From NCBI GenBank assembly GCA_964555735.1, contig CAZKTS010000241.1:1-13362 (forward strand): DNA of 13,362 nucleotides. Direction: 5' to 3'. This stretch comes from CAZKTS01 sp964555735 (GTDB lineage: Bacteria; Actinomycetota; Acidimicrobiia; IMCC26256; PALSA-555). The notes below the pieces were generated by a model, which did not search any database, was not told where the DNA came from, and saw nothing but the letters and a program-made list of their open reading frames with translations. The position numbers and the translations under genes are program-made. Positions 1 through 6,940 of the stretch are shown here, one piece after another (positions within the stretch are counted from its first letter, which is position 1; every line of letters starts with the position of its first letter).

Positions 1-1057
1 CGTCGACACCCCGGAGCAGTGGGGCGCCACGTGGGACGTCACCGCGCAGGTCGCGGCCGACCCCCGTGAGCTGCCCGACGCCGACGCCGACGTCGGCCTC
101 ATCCTCGAGGTCAAGCAGCAGGTGGTGGAGGAAGCGCTCGACGCGTCGAACGACGTCGCCGCGTGGTCGGTGGCGGCGGCGAACAACGTGCCGATCGAGG
201 GGCGGGGCATCCCTGCCCTCGGGGTGGACGTCGACCACGACGCGGGCGGCGGGGTCCGACCCGTCGTGGTCGAAGGGCGCCTGCCGCGTGGCCCCGACGA
301 GGCGGCGATGGGGGCTGCGACGCTCGACGAGCTCGGCGCCGAGGTGGGCGACTCGCTGCGCACGCCCGACGGTCCGCTTCGCGTCGTCGGTGTCTCGGTG
401 CTGCCGCGGTTCCAGGCGCTCGGTGGCGCCGACGAAGCGGCGCTCGACCGTGGTGTCGTGCTCACGCTCGACGGCCTGCTCGCGCGGAGCCCCGACTTCT
501 ACTCGCGGTCGTACCTGGTGCGCCTCGACGACGGCGTCGACGTGAACGCGGCCCGGCGTCGGCTTCGGAGCGAGATCACGGAGCAGTACGCGTTCGAGAT
601 CGCGACGGTCGACGCACCCGAGGACGTCGAGTCGCTCTCGCGCGTCACCGACACGCCGGTGCTGCTCGCGGCGGTCCTCGGCGTGCTGGCGCTGGCGACG
701 CTCGCGCACGCGCTCATCACCTCGGTACGGCGTCGGCGTCGCGACCTCGCGATCCTCGTCACCCTCGGGTTCACGCGGCGCCAGGTGCGTGCGCAGGTCG
801 GTGCGACGGTCGCGTGGCAGGCGCTCGTCGTCACCGGCACCGCGCTCCTCATCGGCGTCCCACTCGGCATCGTCGCCGGCCGCTTCGCCTCCGATCTCTT
901 CGAGGCTCGCTTCGGTGTGCTGCCCGACGTGATCATCCCGGTCGGCACCCTCGCGCTCCTCGTCCCGGTCGCGCTCGCGGCCGCCGTCCTGCTCGCTGTC
1001 GTCCCCGGCCGCATCGCCGCCCGCATGCAGCCCGCACCCGCCCTACGCTCCGAGTAG
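1..1057 (+). CDS. FtsX/MacB-type ABC transporter permease, C-terminal part (5' end outside window)
   Basis: Only the last 351 residues are visible; the frame is open from base 2, so the gene starts upstream of the window. Residues 1 to about 215 form a soluble, probably extracytoplasmic domain with the GAEVGD and VVGV pattern of MacB-type periplasmic domains. Three hydrophobic segments follow at about 220-241, 270-292 and 316-340. The first is followed by a run of arginines and RRDLAILVTLGFTRRQV, a typical FtsX-family cytoplasmic loop with its R-x-D and LG-x-x-R pattern. The family moves lipids, lipoproteins or peptides, or transmits a mechanical signal, together with a separate ATPase. The full protein is probably a two-block permease of 800 residues or so, but that cannot be seen here. 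It ends 16 bases before the histidine kinase gene on the same strand, so co-transcription is likely. The substrate is unknown. Confidence 0.88.
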   Translation, partial: VDTPEQWGATWDVTAQVAADPRELPDADADVGLILEVKQQVVEEALDASNDVAAWSVAAANNVPIEGRGIPALGVDVDHDAGGGVRPVVVEGRLPRGPDEAAMGAATLDELGAEVGDSLRTPDGPLRVVGVSVLPRFQALGGADEAALDRGVVLTLDGLLARSPDFYSRSYLVRLDDGVDVNAARRRLRSEITEQYAFEIATVDAPEDVESLSRVTDTPVLLAAVLGVLALATLAHALITSVRRRRRDLAILVTLGFTRRQVRAQVGATVAWQALVVTGTALLIGVPLGIVAGRFASDLFEARFGVLPDVIIPVGTLALLVPVALAAAVLLAVVPGRIAARMQPAPALRSE

Positions 1058-1064
1058 GCGGAAC

Positions 1065-1068
1065 GGAG
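1065..1068 (+). promoter_or_regulatory. Shine-Dalgarno GGAG of the histidine kinase
   Basis: GGAG lies five bases before the GTG at 1074, inside the 16-base gap after the permease stop codon. It supports this start and translation from a shared message with the permease. There is little room for a separate promoter in the gap. Confidence 0.5.
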
Positions 1069-1073
1069 TCATC

Positions 1074-3287
1074 GTGTCGTCAACGCACTCGCCAACCTCG
1101 GCCACCGGTACGCCGATGCAGCCGGTCCAACCGATCCAGCCGCTCGAGATCGCGAGCATCCGCGAGCACGTCCGAGAGCCGGTGGCGCGCCGACGCTCGG
1201 GTCCGGCCTGGTGGGCGCTGCTGCTCGCGCTGCTGAGTGCGGTCGTCGCCATCGGCTCAGCGTTCATCGACAGCCACGCCGATGTGGGCCCCGGACGGGC
1301 GCTCTCGATCACGTTGGTCGTGCTCTGGTCGCTCTGCGCGATCTTCGTGGCGTCGCGGCGTTCCGACGAGCCCCTCGCGCTGGTGATGGCACTCGCGGCC
1401 GCCGCCGGGGCGGTGGCGACGATCGGTGCCACCCTCCTGGGCGCCGACGTCTCGGGTGACGAGCGCAACCTGGCGTTTGCCCTGCGCGCGCTCGGGGTCG
1501 CGCTGCTGCCGGCGGTGGGGATGCACCTCGCGCTCGCCGTCCCCGACGGTCGGCTCGCGAGGAGTGCTCGGCGGTGGACGGTTGCCGTCGGCTACGTGGT
1601 GACCATCGCGCTCGCGGTCGTGCTGTACGGCGAGCGGCCCGATCTCCCGCTCGGGGGGGTGCTGGCCGTCGCGGTCGTCTTCGGCCTGGTCGGGATCCTC
1701 GGCTTCCTCGCGCGCGGCGCGCGCGCGTCGGTCGCGCTGCGACCGCGGTTCCAGTGGCCGGCCTGGGGTGTCACCGTCGCGGTGGCGATCGGCGTGGTTG
1801 CGGCAGTGCTCAACGTGCTCGTCGGCTGGCCCGAGCCCATCCTGGCGATCGCAGTGGGTGCGACCGGCCTGGTGCCGATCTCCCTCGCGATCGGCGCGTC
1901 CGACGAGGTGGCGGTGCGCATCGATCGCCTCCTCGTGCACACGATCACTCTCGCCGGGCTCGTCGGGCTCGTCGGTGCGTCGTACCTGGTGGTGATCCTC
2001 GGACTCGGCCGAGAGCCCACCGACGACGAGCGCTCGCTGCTCGGGCTCTCGATGCTCGCGGCGGCGCTCGCGGCACTGCTCTGGGTCCCGGCCCGAGAGC
2101 GGCTCACCGACTTCGCGACCCGGCGCGTCTACGGCGAGCGTCACGCACCCGACGAGGTGCTGCGCACGTTCGGGAGCCGTCTCACGCGCGCGCTGCCGCT
2201 CGACGAGCTGCTCCTGCAGCTCGCCGAGTCGCTGAAGAAGACGATGGCGCTCGACGTCGCCGAGGTCTGGACGCGCGGGGCGGGCGGTCGGGTCGAGCGA
2301 GCCGTGTCGGTCCCGGACCGGGGCCCCGGTGAGCTGGTGCTGGGGACCGAGGAGGAGACGGTCGTCGCGCGTGCGGGCGTGTCCGGTCCCGCGTGGGCGC
2401 GCGTCTGGACACCCGCCCTCGTGCCGGCCTCCGAGGAGGAGCCGGTGCTGCGCGTGGCGCCGGTCACGAACTCGGGCGAGCTGCTGGGCCTCATGGTCGT
2501 GCGCCGCGGCCCCGGTGCGCCACCGTTCGACGACGACGACGACCAGGCGCTCACCGAGCTCGCGCGCCAGGTCGGCCTCGCGCTTCACAACGTGAAGCTC
2601 GACTCCGCGCTGCAGGAGTCACTCGACGAGGTGCAGCGTCAGGCCGACGAGCTGCGCGCGTCCCGCGCCCGCGTCGTCGCAGCCGGCGACGCGCAGCGGC
2701 GCGCGATCGAGCGCGACCTCCACGACGGCGCGCAGCAGCATCTCGTGGCCCTCGCGGTGAGCGTCCGCCTGGCCAAGCAGGTCGCGGCGTCGGATCCCGA
2801 GCAGGCGCAGGTCATGCTCGACCAGATCGGCCAGGACCTCCAGGAGGCCGTGCAGGAGCTCCGCAACCTCGCGCACGGCATCTACCCGCCGCTGCTCGCC
2901 GAGCGCGGGCTGCCCGAAGCACTGGCCGCGGCCGCGGGCCGCGCCGCGCTGCCGACGTCGGTGGACGCCGAAGGCGTCGGGCGCCACCCGCAGCCGATCG
3001 AGGCCGCGGTCTACTTCTGCGTGCTCGAGGCGCTGCAGAACGCCGGCAAGCACGCGGGGGAGGGGTCCGAGATCCGCGTGACGCTGCGCGAAGACGAGGG
3101 CGCGCTGCTCTTCGACGTCGCCGACAACGGTGCCGGCTTCGACCTCGCCACGGGCGCACACCTCGGCCACGGCTTCGTGAACATGAACGACCGCGTCGGC
3201 GCCATCGGTGGGACGCTCACCGTGGACAGCGCCCCCGGTCGGGGCACGACGATCTCGGGCCGCATCCCGCTCACGGCTTCGGCCTGA
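1074..3287 (+). CDS. membrane sensor histidine kinase, NarL-partner type (HisKA_3 / HATPase_c)
   Basis: A 737-residue kinase starting at GTG. After a Pro/Gln-rich cytoplasmic head of about 45 residues come roughly ten hydrophobic segments between residues 46 and 338, beginning with WWALLLALLSAVVAIG. A GAF-like cytosolic region follows at about 365-500, then a short coiled coil (about 505-540). The HisKA_3 dimerisation domain carries the phospho-acceptor His550 in ERDLHDGAQQHL. The ATPase domain has an N box with Asn656, a G1 box DNGAGF at 684-689, a G2 box GHGF at 698-701 and a C-terminal GRGTTI. All catalytic parts are intact. It should autophosphorylate and pass phosphate to NarL-family regulators, two of which are encoded convergently just downstream. 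The signal is unknown; the close link to the ABC permease suggests an envelope cue. The multi-span N-terminus is not a sensor domain I can name. Confidence 0.93.
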   Translation: MSSTHSPTSATGTPMQPVQPIQPLEIASIREHVREPVARRRSGPAWWALLLALLSAVVAIGSAFIDSHADVGPGRALSITLVVLWSLCAIFVASRRSDEPLALVMALAAAAGAVATIGATLLGADVSGDERNLAFALRALGVALLPAVGMHLALAVPDGRLARSARRWTVAVGYVVTIALAVVLYGERPDLPLGGVLAVAVVFGLVGILGFLARGARASVALRPRFQWPAWGVTVAVAIGVVAAVLNVLVGWPEPILAIAVGATGLVPISLAIGASDEVAVRIDRLLVHTITLAGLVGLVGASYLVVILGLGREPTDDERSLLGLSMLAAALAALLWVPARERLTDFATRRVYGERHAPDEVLRTFGSRLTRALPLDELLLQLAESLKKTMALDVAEVWTRGAGGRVERAVSVPDRGPGELVLGTEEETVVARAGVSGPAWARVWTPALVPASEEEPVLRVAPVTNSGELLGLMVVRRGPGAPPFDDDDDQALTELARQVGLALHNVKLDSALQESLDEVQRQADELRASRARVVAAGDAQRRAIERDLHDGAQQHLVALAVSVRLAKQVAASDPEQAQVMLDQIGQDLQEAVQELRNLAHGIYPPLLAERGLPEALAAAAGRAALPTSVDAEGVGRHPQPIEAAVYFCVLEALQNAGKHAGEGSEIRVTLREDEGALLFDVADNGAGFDLATGAHLGHGFVNMNDRVGAIGGTLTVDSAPGRGTTISGRIPLTASA

Positions 3288-3291
3288 TCGG

Positions 3292-3311
3292 CTCGCTGCG
3301 GCGTCAGCGGG
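3292..3311. terminator. small hairpin at the convergent kinase/regulator junction (possible bidirectional terminator)
   Basis: CTCGCTG (3292-3298) pairs with CAGCGGG (3305-3311), seven pairs including one G-T wobble, around a six-base loop. It sits in the 16-base gap after the kinase stop and overlaps the stop codon of the convergent receiver gene. A further CGCTG at 3317-3321 could compete for the same CAGCG arm. No T-tract follows on either strand, so a terminator role is only suggested by position. Confidence 0.3.
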
Positions 3312-3675
3312 CGACGCGCTGGAGCGTGTCGGGGCCGAACTCCTCTTTGTTGACGTAGCTCGCGGCGCCGCAGTCGTTCACGCCGGGGGGCAGATCGTCC
3401 TGCTGGTAGGTCGACAGCAGGATGACGACGGTCTCGGGGTGCGCGCTCGTGATGCGGCGGGCGGCCTCGATGCCGCTGATGCCCGGCATGTTGATGTCCA
3501 TGAGCACGACACCGGGAGCGAGGCGATCCACGGCGTCGACCGCGTCCTCGCCCGTCTCGGCCTCGGCCACGACGTCGAACCCAGGGGTCGCGGCGACGAC
3601 CGCGCCGGCGGCGCGCCGGAAGGGCGCTTGATCGTCGACGATCAGCACGCCGACGGATGCCTCGCTCACCCCCAC
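3304..3675 (-). CDS. stand-alone response regulator receiver domain (no output domain)
   Basis: A 123-residue CheY-like receiver with the full catalytic set: acidic pair Asp14-Asp15, phospho-acceptor Asp60 in LMDINMPG, Ser88/Thr89 in the switch position and Lys110. The sequence resembles the receiver half of NarL/LuxR regulators, but translation stops right after the last helix, and the region downstream is occupied by the convergent kinase gene, so no DNA-binding domain can be attached. It may act as a phosphate sink, a competitor or an allosteric partner of the neighbouring full regulator, or bind another protein; these roles are inferred. The start is the GTG at 3675; a second GTG two codons in (3669) is equally possible, and neither has a convincing Shine-Dalgarno. 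It follows the full-length regulator in tandem after a 112-base gap containing a CRP-like palindrome. Confidence 0.85.
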   Translation of the reverse strand: MGVSEASVGVLIVDDQAPFRRAAGAVVAATPGFDVVAEAETGEDAVDAVDRLAPGVVLMDINMPGISGIEAARRITSAHPETVVILLSTYQQDDLPPGVNDCGAASYVNKEEFGPDTLQRVAR

Positions 3676-3763
3676 AGTCTCGCACTCGCGGGCGCGTCGA
3701 CCCAGGGTGGGGACGCACCGATCCGGAGGGGTGCTAGCCGGTGCTCCCGCCGTCGGACCGGCG

Positions 3764-3779
3764 TGTGACCGCGGTCACG
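3764..3779. promoter_or_regulatory. candidate CRP/GlxR-type operator (perfect 14-bp palindrome)
   Basis: TGTGACCGCGGTCACG contains the exact palindrome GTGACCGCGGTCAC (3765-3778). It matches TGTGA-N6-TCACA, the CRP/GlxR-family consensus, at nine of the ten specified bases. It lies nine bases after the stop of the full regulator and about 89 bases before the start of the receiver-only gene, a suitable place to control the latter. A hairpin with a 5-bp stem is the alternative reading. A neighbouring short dyad, CGCCG/CGGCG at 3748-3763, could be part of a terminator. Binding is inferred from the match alone. Confidence 0.4.
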
Positions 3780-3787
3780 ACGACCCC

Positions 3788-4459
3788 TCACCCTGTGGCG
3801 GAGAGGTACAGCAGCACGGCCTTGACCCGCCGGTGCACGTCGCGGTCGTCGGCCGAGAGGTCGAGCTTCGAGAACACGGAGTTGATGTGCTTCTCGACTG
3901 CGCGCTCGGTCAGGCCGAGCGCGGCGGCAACGCCGGCGTTGTTGCGGCCCTGCGCCATCTCCGCGAGCACCTCGCGCTCACGCGGCGTCAGCCGGTCGAG
4001 CGGGGAGTCCTGGAGGCGCGACCGGGCCGCGACGAGTGCTTCGACCACCTTCGGGTCGATGACCGAGCCGCCGGTGCGCACCTCGTCGATCGCGCGACGC
4101 AGCTGGTCGACGTCGGACACCCGTTCCTTCAGGAGGTACGCGCGCCCGTGCGAGCCGTGCTCGAGGAGTGCGAGCGCGTAGCCGGGCTCGAGGTACTGGC
4201 TGAGCACGACCACCCCGACATCGGGCAGTCGGTCGCGCAGCACGTTCGCGGCCCGGACCCCCTCGTCGGTGCCGGTCGGGGGCATCCGGATGTCGGTGAG
4301 CACGACGTCGGGTGGGTCGGCGTCCACGGCCGCGAGCAGGGTGTCGTAGTCCTCGCAGGCGGCGATGACCTCGATGCCATCCTCGATCTCGAGCAGTCGG
4401 ACGAGGCCCTCACGGACCAGATAGCTGTCGTCGGCCACCACGACCCGGATCGGTTCCAT
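3788..4459 (-). CDS. NarL/LuxR-family response regulator
   Basis: A 223-residue two-domain transcription factor. The receiver (about 4-120) has Asp10-Asp11, phospho-acceptor Asp56 in LTDIRMPP, Ser87 and Lys111. After a linker, the LuxR-type helix-turn-helix runs from LTPREREVLAEMAQGRNN (157-174) through GLTERAVEKHINSVFSKL (182-199), all in good agreement with the GerE/NarL fold. Phosphorylation should trigger dimerisation and DNA binding. The HisKA_3 kinase encoded convergently nearby is the obvious partner. The ATG at 4459 is preceded by a pyrimidine-rich stretch with no Shine-Dalgarno, so the message may be leaderless or weakly translated. The gene is divergent from the DUF2207 gene, with about 62 bases between the starts, making that gene and its own locus plausible targets. 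The target genes are not shown by the sequence. Confidence 0.93.
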   Translation of the reverse strand: MEPIRVVVADDSYLVREGLVRLLEIEDGIEVIAACEDYDTLLAAVDADPPDVVLTDIRMPPTGTDEGVRAANVLRDRLPDVGVVVLSQYLEPGYALALLEHGSHGRAYLLKERVSDVDQLRRAIDEVRTGGSVIDPKVVEALVAARSRLQDSPLDRLTPREREVLAEMAQGRNNAGVAAALGLTERAVEKHINSVFSKLDLSADDRDVHRRVKAVLLYLSATG

Positions 4460-4508
4460 CGGGAGGGAGTCTCGCGCCCGGGCTCCCCCGCCCGGTGCTC
4501 GGGCGCTC

Positions 4509-4514
4509 TACAGT
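4509..4514 (+). promoter_or_regulatory. -10 element TACAGT, leaderless promoter of the DUF2207 gene
   Basis: TACAGT fits the actinobacterial TANNNT -10 pattern and lies seven bases before the GTG at 4522, which places the expected transcription start on the start codon itself. No -35 match is evident. The spacing is the main argument for choosing the GTG at 4522 over the one at 4495, which would lie upstream of the promoter. Confidence 0.5.
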
Positions 4515-4521
4515 CCGGCGC

Positions 4522-6387
4522 GTGCCAACACGTCGTCGTGGTCTGCGCGTCCTGGGGGCGGGTGTCGCCGTCGCGGCCCTCGTCGCGCTCGTGGGCGCCC
4601 TGGTCGGCTTCGGTGGATCGGGCGCCGGCGCGGGCGACTTCGAGACCATCAATCGCTACGACTCCGACATCACGATCAAGAAGTCGGGCGTGCTCCTCAT
4701 CAAGGAGACCATCGTCTACGACTTCGGCTCCACGCCGCGGCACGGGATCCTGCGCAACATCCCGGTGCGGTTCGACTATCCGAAGAAGGACGACACCGAC
4801 CGGGTGTACGACATCGACGTCGTGTCGGTGAAGGCGTCGGGTGACACGCCGAGCCAGTACGAGACCGACGAGTACACCGAGAACAGCGTCGGCTACGAGC
4901 AGCTCCGGATCGGTGACCCCGATCGCACCATCACCGGTGAGCACACGTACGAGATCACGTACCGGGTGCGCGGCGCGCTCAACGGCTTCAAGGATCACGT
5001 CGAGCTCTACTGGAACGCGATCGGCAACGAGTGGACCGTCACCATCGAGGACGCGTCGGCCGCGGTGCACGCGCCGGCCGACATCACCCAGGCGGCCTGC
5101 TTCACGGGGCCGTTCGGCTCCAACCTCCCGTGCGACGGCGCGACCGTCGACGGCTCGAGCGCGCGGTTCCGACAGGATCGCCTGTTCCCCGGGAGCGCGC
5201 TCACCGTGGTCGTCGCGATCCCGAAGGGCGTGGTGCCGACGCCGAAGCCCATCCTCGAGGAGCGGTGGACGGTCGGTCGTGCCTTCGAGGTCAACGGCGC
5301 GACCGGGGGCACCACCGGCGTGCTCCTGCTGCTGCTCGTGGGCGGCTTCGGGCTCTGGTTCTACCGCCGCGCCCGCGACCGTCGGGCGGTCGGCTCGGCG
5401 ATCGACCAGGCCTACGCCCCGGAGGGCGGGCCCGAAGAGCGCGTTCCCCTGTTCGACAAGACGGAGATCCCGGTCGAGTTCGTCCCGCCCGACGACCTGC
5501 GCCCCGGGCAGGTGGGCACGCTGGTCGACTTCAAGGCGAACCCGCTCGACGTGACGGCCACGATCATCGATCTCGCGGTGCGCAAGTACCTGGTGATCGA
5601 AGAGGTGCCCACCGAGTCGCGCTGGCTGAGCAACGACTGGAAGCTCACCCGGCTCGACAAGTCCGACGAGAAGCTCGAGAAGTACGAGAAGGAGCTGCTC
5701 GACGGGCTCTTTCGCGACGGCAACGAGGTCGAGCTCTCGGACCTCAAGTACGAGTTCTCGGCCCGCATGACGAAGGTGCGCACGTCGCTCATGGACGACG
5801 CGATGGCGCGGAAGTGGTTCACCAAGCGTCCCGACACCGCGGCCTTCAGCGTCGGATGCCTCGGCTTCCTCGTGATCCTCGCCGGGTTCGGGATCACCGC
5901 GCTGCTCGCGGTCTTCACGCACGCGGCGTTGCTCGGGATCCCGGTCATCGTGCTCGGCTTCGTGATGCTCTTCACCGCGCGGCTGGCGCCCGCGCGCACG
6001 GCGCAGGGCACCGCGATGCTGCGCCACGTCAACGGGTTCCGGCGCTTCATCGACGAGTCGGAGAAGGAGCGGGCGCGCTTCGCCGAGAAGAAGAACCTCT
6101 TCTCGGAGTACCTGCCGTACGCGGTCGTGTTCGGTGCCACGGAGAAGTGGGCGCGGGCGTTCGCCGGGCTCGACGGCGAGCCGCCGGACACCTCGGGCTG
6201 GTATCGCTCCTCGAGGCCGTTCGAGTACATGGCGTTCTCCAGCGCGGTCACCGGCTTCACCACCACGACGGCCGGCACCCTGACCTCGACACCGCCGTCC
6301 ACGTCGGGGTCGAGCGGCTTCAGCGGCGGGGGTGGCGGCGGCTTCTCTGGTGGCGGCGGCGGGGGCGGCGGCGGGGGCTCCTGGTAG
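4522..6387 (+). CDS. DUF2207 family membrane protein with glycine-rich C-terminus
   Basis: A 621-residue protein from the GTG at 4522 (630 if read from the GTG at 4495). An arginine-rich start and a long hydrophobic stretch (to about residue 35) form a signal peptide or anchor. The extracytoplasmic domain (about 38-260) has features typical of DUF2207: YDSDITIKKSGVLLIKET early on, HGILRNIPVRF, and VELYWNAIGNEWTV. One membrane segment lies at 264-284 and two more at about 441-488, separated by a cytoplasmic domain with PPDDLRPGQVGTLVDFK. The tail is almost pure Gly with Ser/Phe and ends GGSW, also usual in the family. The family function is not established; an envelope-associated role is inferred. 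It is divergent from the NarL regulator and followed by the DoxX gene 57 bases downstream. No truncation is seen. Confidence 0.88.
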   Translation: MPTRRRGLRVLGAGVAVAALVALVGALVGFGGSGAGAGDFETINRYDSDITIKKSGVLLIKETIVYDFGSTPRHGILRNIPVRFDYPKKDDTDRVYDIDVVSVKASGDTPSQYETDEYTENSVGYEQLRIGDPDRTITGEHTYEITYRVRGALNGFKDHVELYWNAIGNEWTVTIEDASAAVHAPADITQAACFTGPFGSNLPCDGATVDGSSARFRQDRLFPGSALTVVVAIPKGVVPTPKPILEERWTVGRAFEVNGATGGTTGVLLLLLVGGFGLWFYRRARDRRAVGSAIDQAYAPEGGPEERVPLFDKTEIPVEFVPPDDLRPGQVGTLVDFKANPLDVTATIIDLAVRKYLVIEEVPTESRWLSNDWKLTRLDKSDEKLEKYEKELLDGLFRDGNEVELSDLKYEFSARMTKVRTSLMDDAMARKWFTKRPDTAAFSVGCLGFLVILAGFGITALLAVFTHAALLGIPVIVLGFVMLFTARLAPARTAQGTAMLRHVNGFRRFIDESEKERARFAEKKNLFSEYLPYAVVFGATEKWARAFAGLDGEPPDTSGWYRSSRPFEYMAFSSAVTGFTTTTAGTLTSTPPSTSGSSGFSGGGGGGFSGGGGGGGGGGSW

Positions 6388-6430
6388 CGGGCGTCATCCG
6401 TACTGCTTGCTCGTTCCGTAGATCCGCCGA

Positions 6431-6437
6431 AGGGGGG
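6431..6437 (+). promoter_or_regulatory. Shine-Dalgarno AGGGGGG of the DoxX-family gene
   Basis: A purine-rich AGGGGGG sits seven bases before the GTG at 6445. It decides for this GTG over the out-of-frame ATG at 6440. Confidence 0.55.
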
Positions 6438-6444
6438 CGATGCC

Positions 6445-6885
6445 GTGTCCGAGCTGCTGGCCAGGAGTCGGGTGACGCGTTGGCGCGGCGGGGCGGCCTG
6501 GGTGCCGACCGTCGTGCGGGTGGTCACCGGTCTGTTCTTCGTCTCGACGTCGTTCGGGAAGTTCTTCGACTACTCGAAGGAGGTCGACGACTTCCGTGGG
6601 TTCGAGGTGCCGTGGCCCGAGGTCGCCGTCCCGGTCGTCGGGGTGGTGGAGCTCGTCGGGGGGATCCTCCTCGTGATCGGTCTGCTCACGCGGCCCGCCG
6701 CGATCGTGCTCGCACTCAACATGGTGGGGGCGCTGGCGACCGCCGGGCGCGTGGAAGGCGGATCGTTCCACCTCGTGTACGCGCCGGTCCTCTTGGTCGC
6801 GATGCTGTTCCTCGCGTGGGTCGGACCCGGGCGGGCGAGCATCGACGAACGCCTCGGGGCGCGAGGGGCCACTCGCACGTCGTGA
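6445..6885 (+). CDS. DoxX family membrane protein
   Basis: A 146-residue protein with four hydrophobic segments, at about residues 20-40, 59-81, 84-103 and 108-127, the layout and length of DoxX/DoxD-like proteins. The first segment contains the family-type pattern RVVTGLFFVSTSFGKFFD, and the second is VVELVGGILLVIGLLTRPAA, where a Glu in the membrane and the LLTRPA turn are typical. Some family members take part in thiosulfate:quinone oxidoreduction or thiol/redox control of the membrane; most are uncharacterised and no specific substrate can be given here. The Arg/Ser-rich ends look cytoplasmic. It stands 57 bases after the DUF2207 gene and 55 bases before the racemase gene on the same strand, so it may share a transcript with either. 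Confidence 0.85.
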   Translation: MSELLARSRVTRWRGGAAWVPTVVRVVTGLFFVSTSFGKFFDYSKEVDDFRGFEVPWPEVAVPVVGVVELVGGILLVIGLLTRPAAIVLALNMVGALATAGRVEGGSFHLVYAPVLLVAMLFLAWVGPGRASIDERLGARGATRTS

Positions 6886-6896
6886 CTCCGTCGTTC

Positions 6897-6902
6897 TAGG
6901 GT
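6897..6902 (+). promoter_or_regulatory. possible -10 element TAGGGT upstream of the racemase gene
   Basis: TAGGGT fits TANNNT and would place transcription start near 6909, leaving a leader of about 32 bases that contains the AGGGGAG Shine-Dalgarno (6924-6930). No clear -35 is seen, and such hexamers arise by chance, so this is a weak call. Confidence 0.3.
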
Positions 6903-6940
6903 CGCCGCCGCATTCGAGCGAGCAGGGGAGTCCAGGCGAC

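Noticed and set aside
1257..2588. 443-codon minus-strand frame under the histidine kinase
   Set aside because: Low-complexity charged translation antisense to a clearly recognised kinase; no domain or ribosome site.
4129..6027. 632-codon open frame on the minus strand
   Set aside because: It runs antisense to the DUF2207 gene and overlaps the NarL regulator in another frame. Its composition is rich in Arg, Glu, His and Asp without domains, as expected of antisense reading in GC-rich DNA.
6322..6384. GGC/GGT-rich tract as a simple repeat
   Set aside because: It is the in-frame Gly-rich tail typical of DUF2207 proteins, not an independent repeat element.
5031..6899. 622-codon plus-strand frame overlapping DUF2207 and DoxX genes
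   Set aside because: Arg/Gly/Ala-rich translation with no recognisable domain; the two recognised proteins occupy the other frames.
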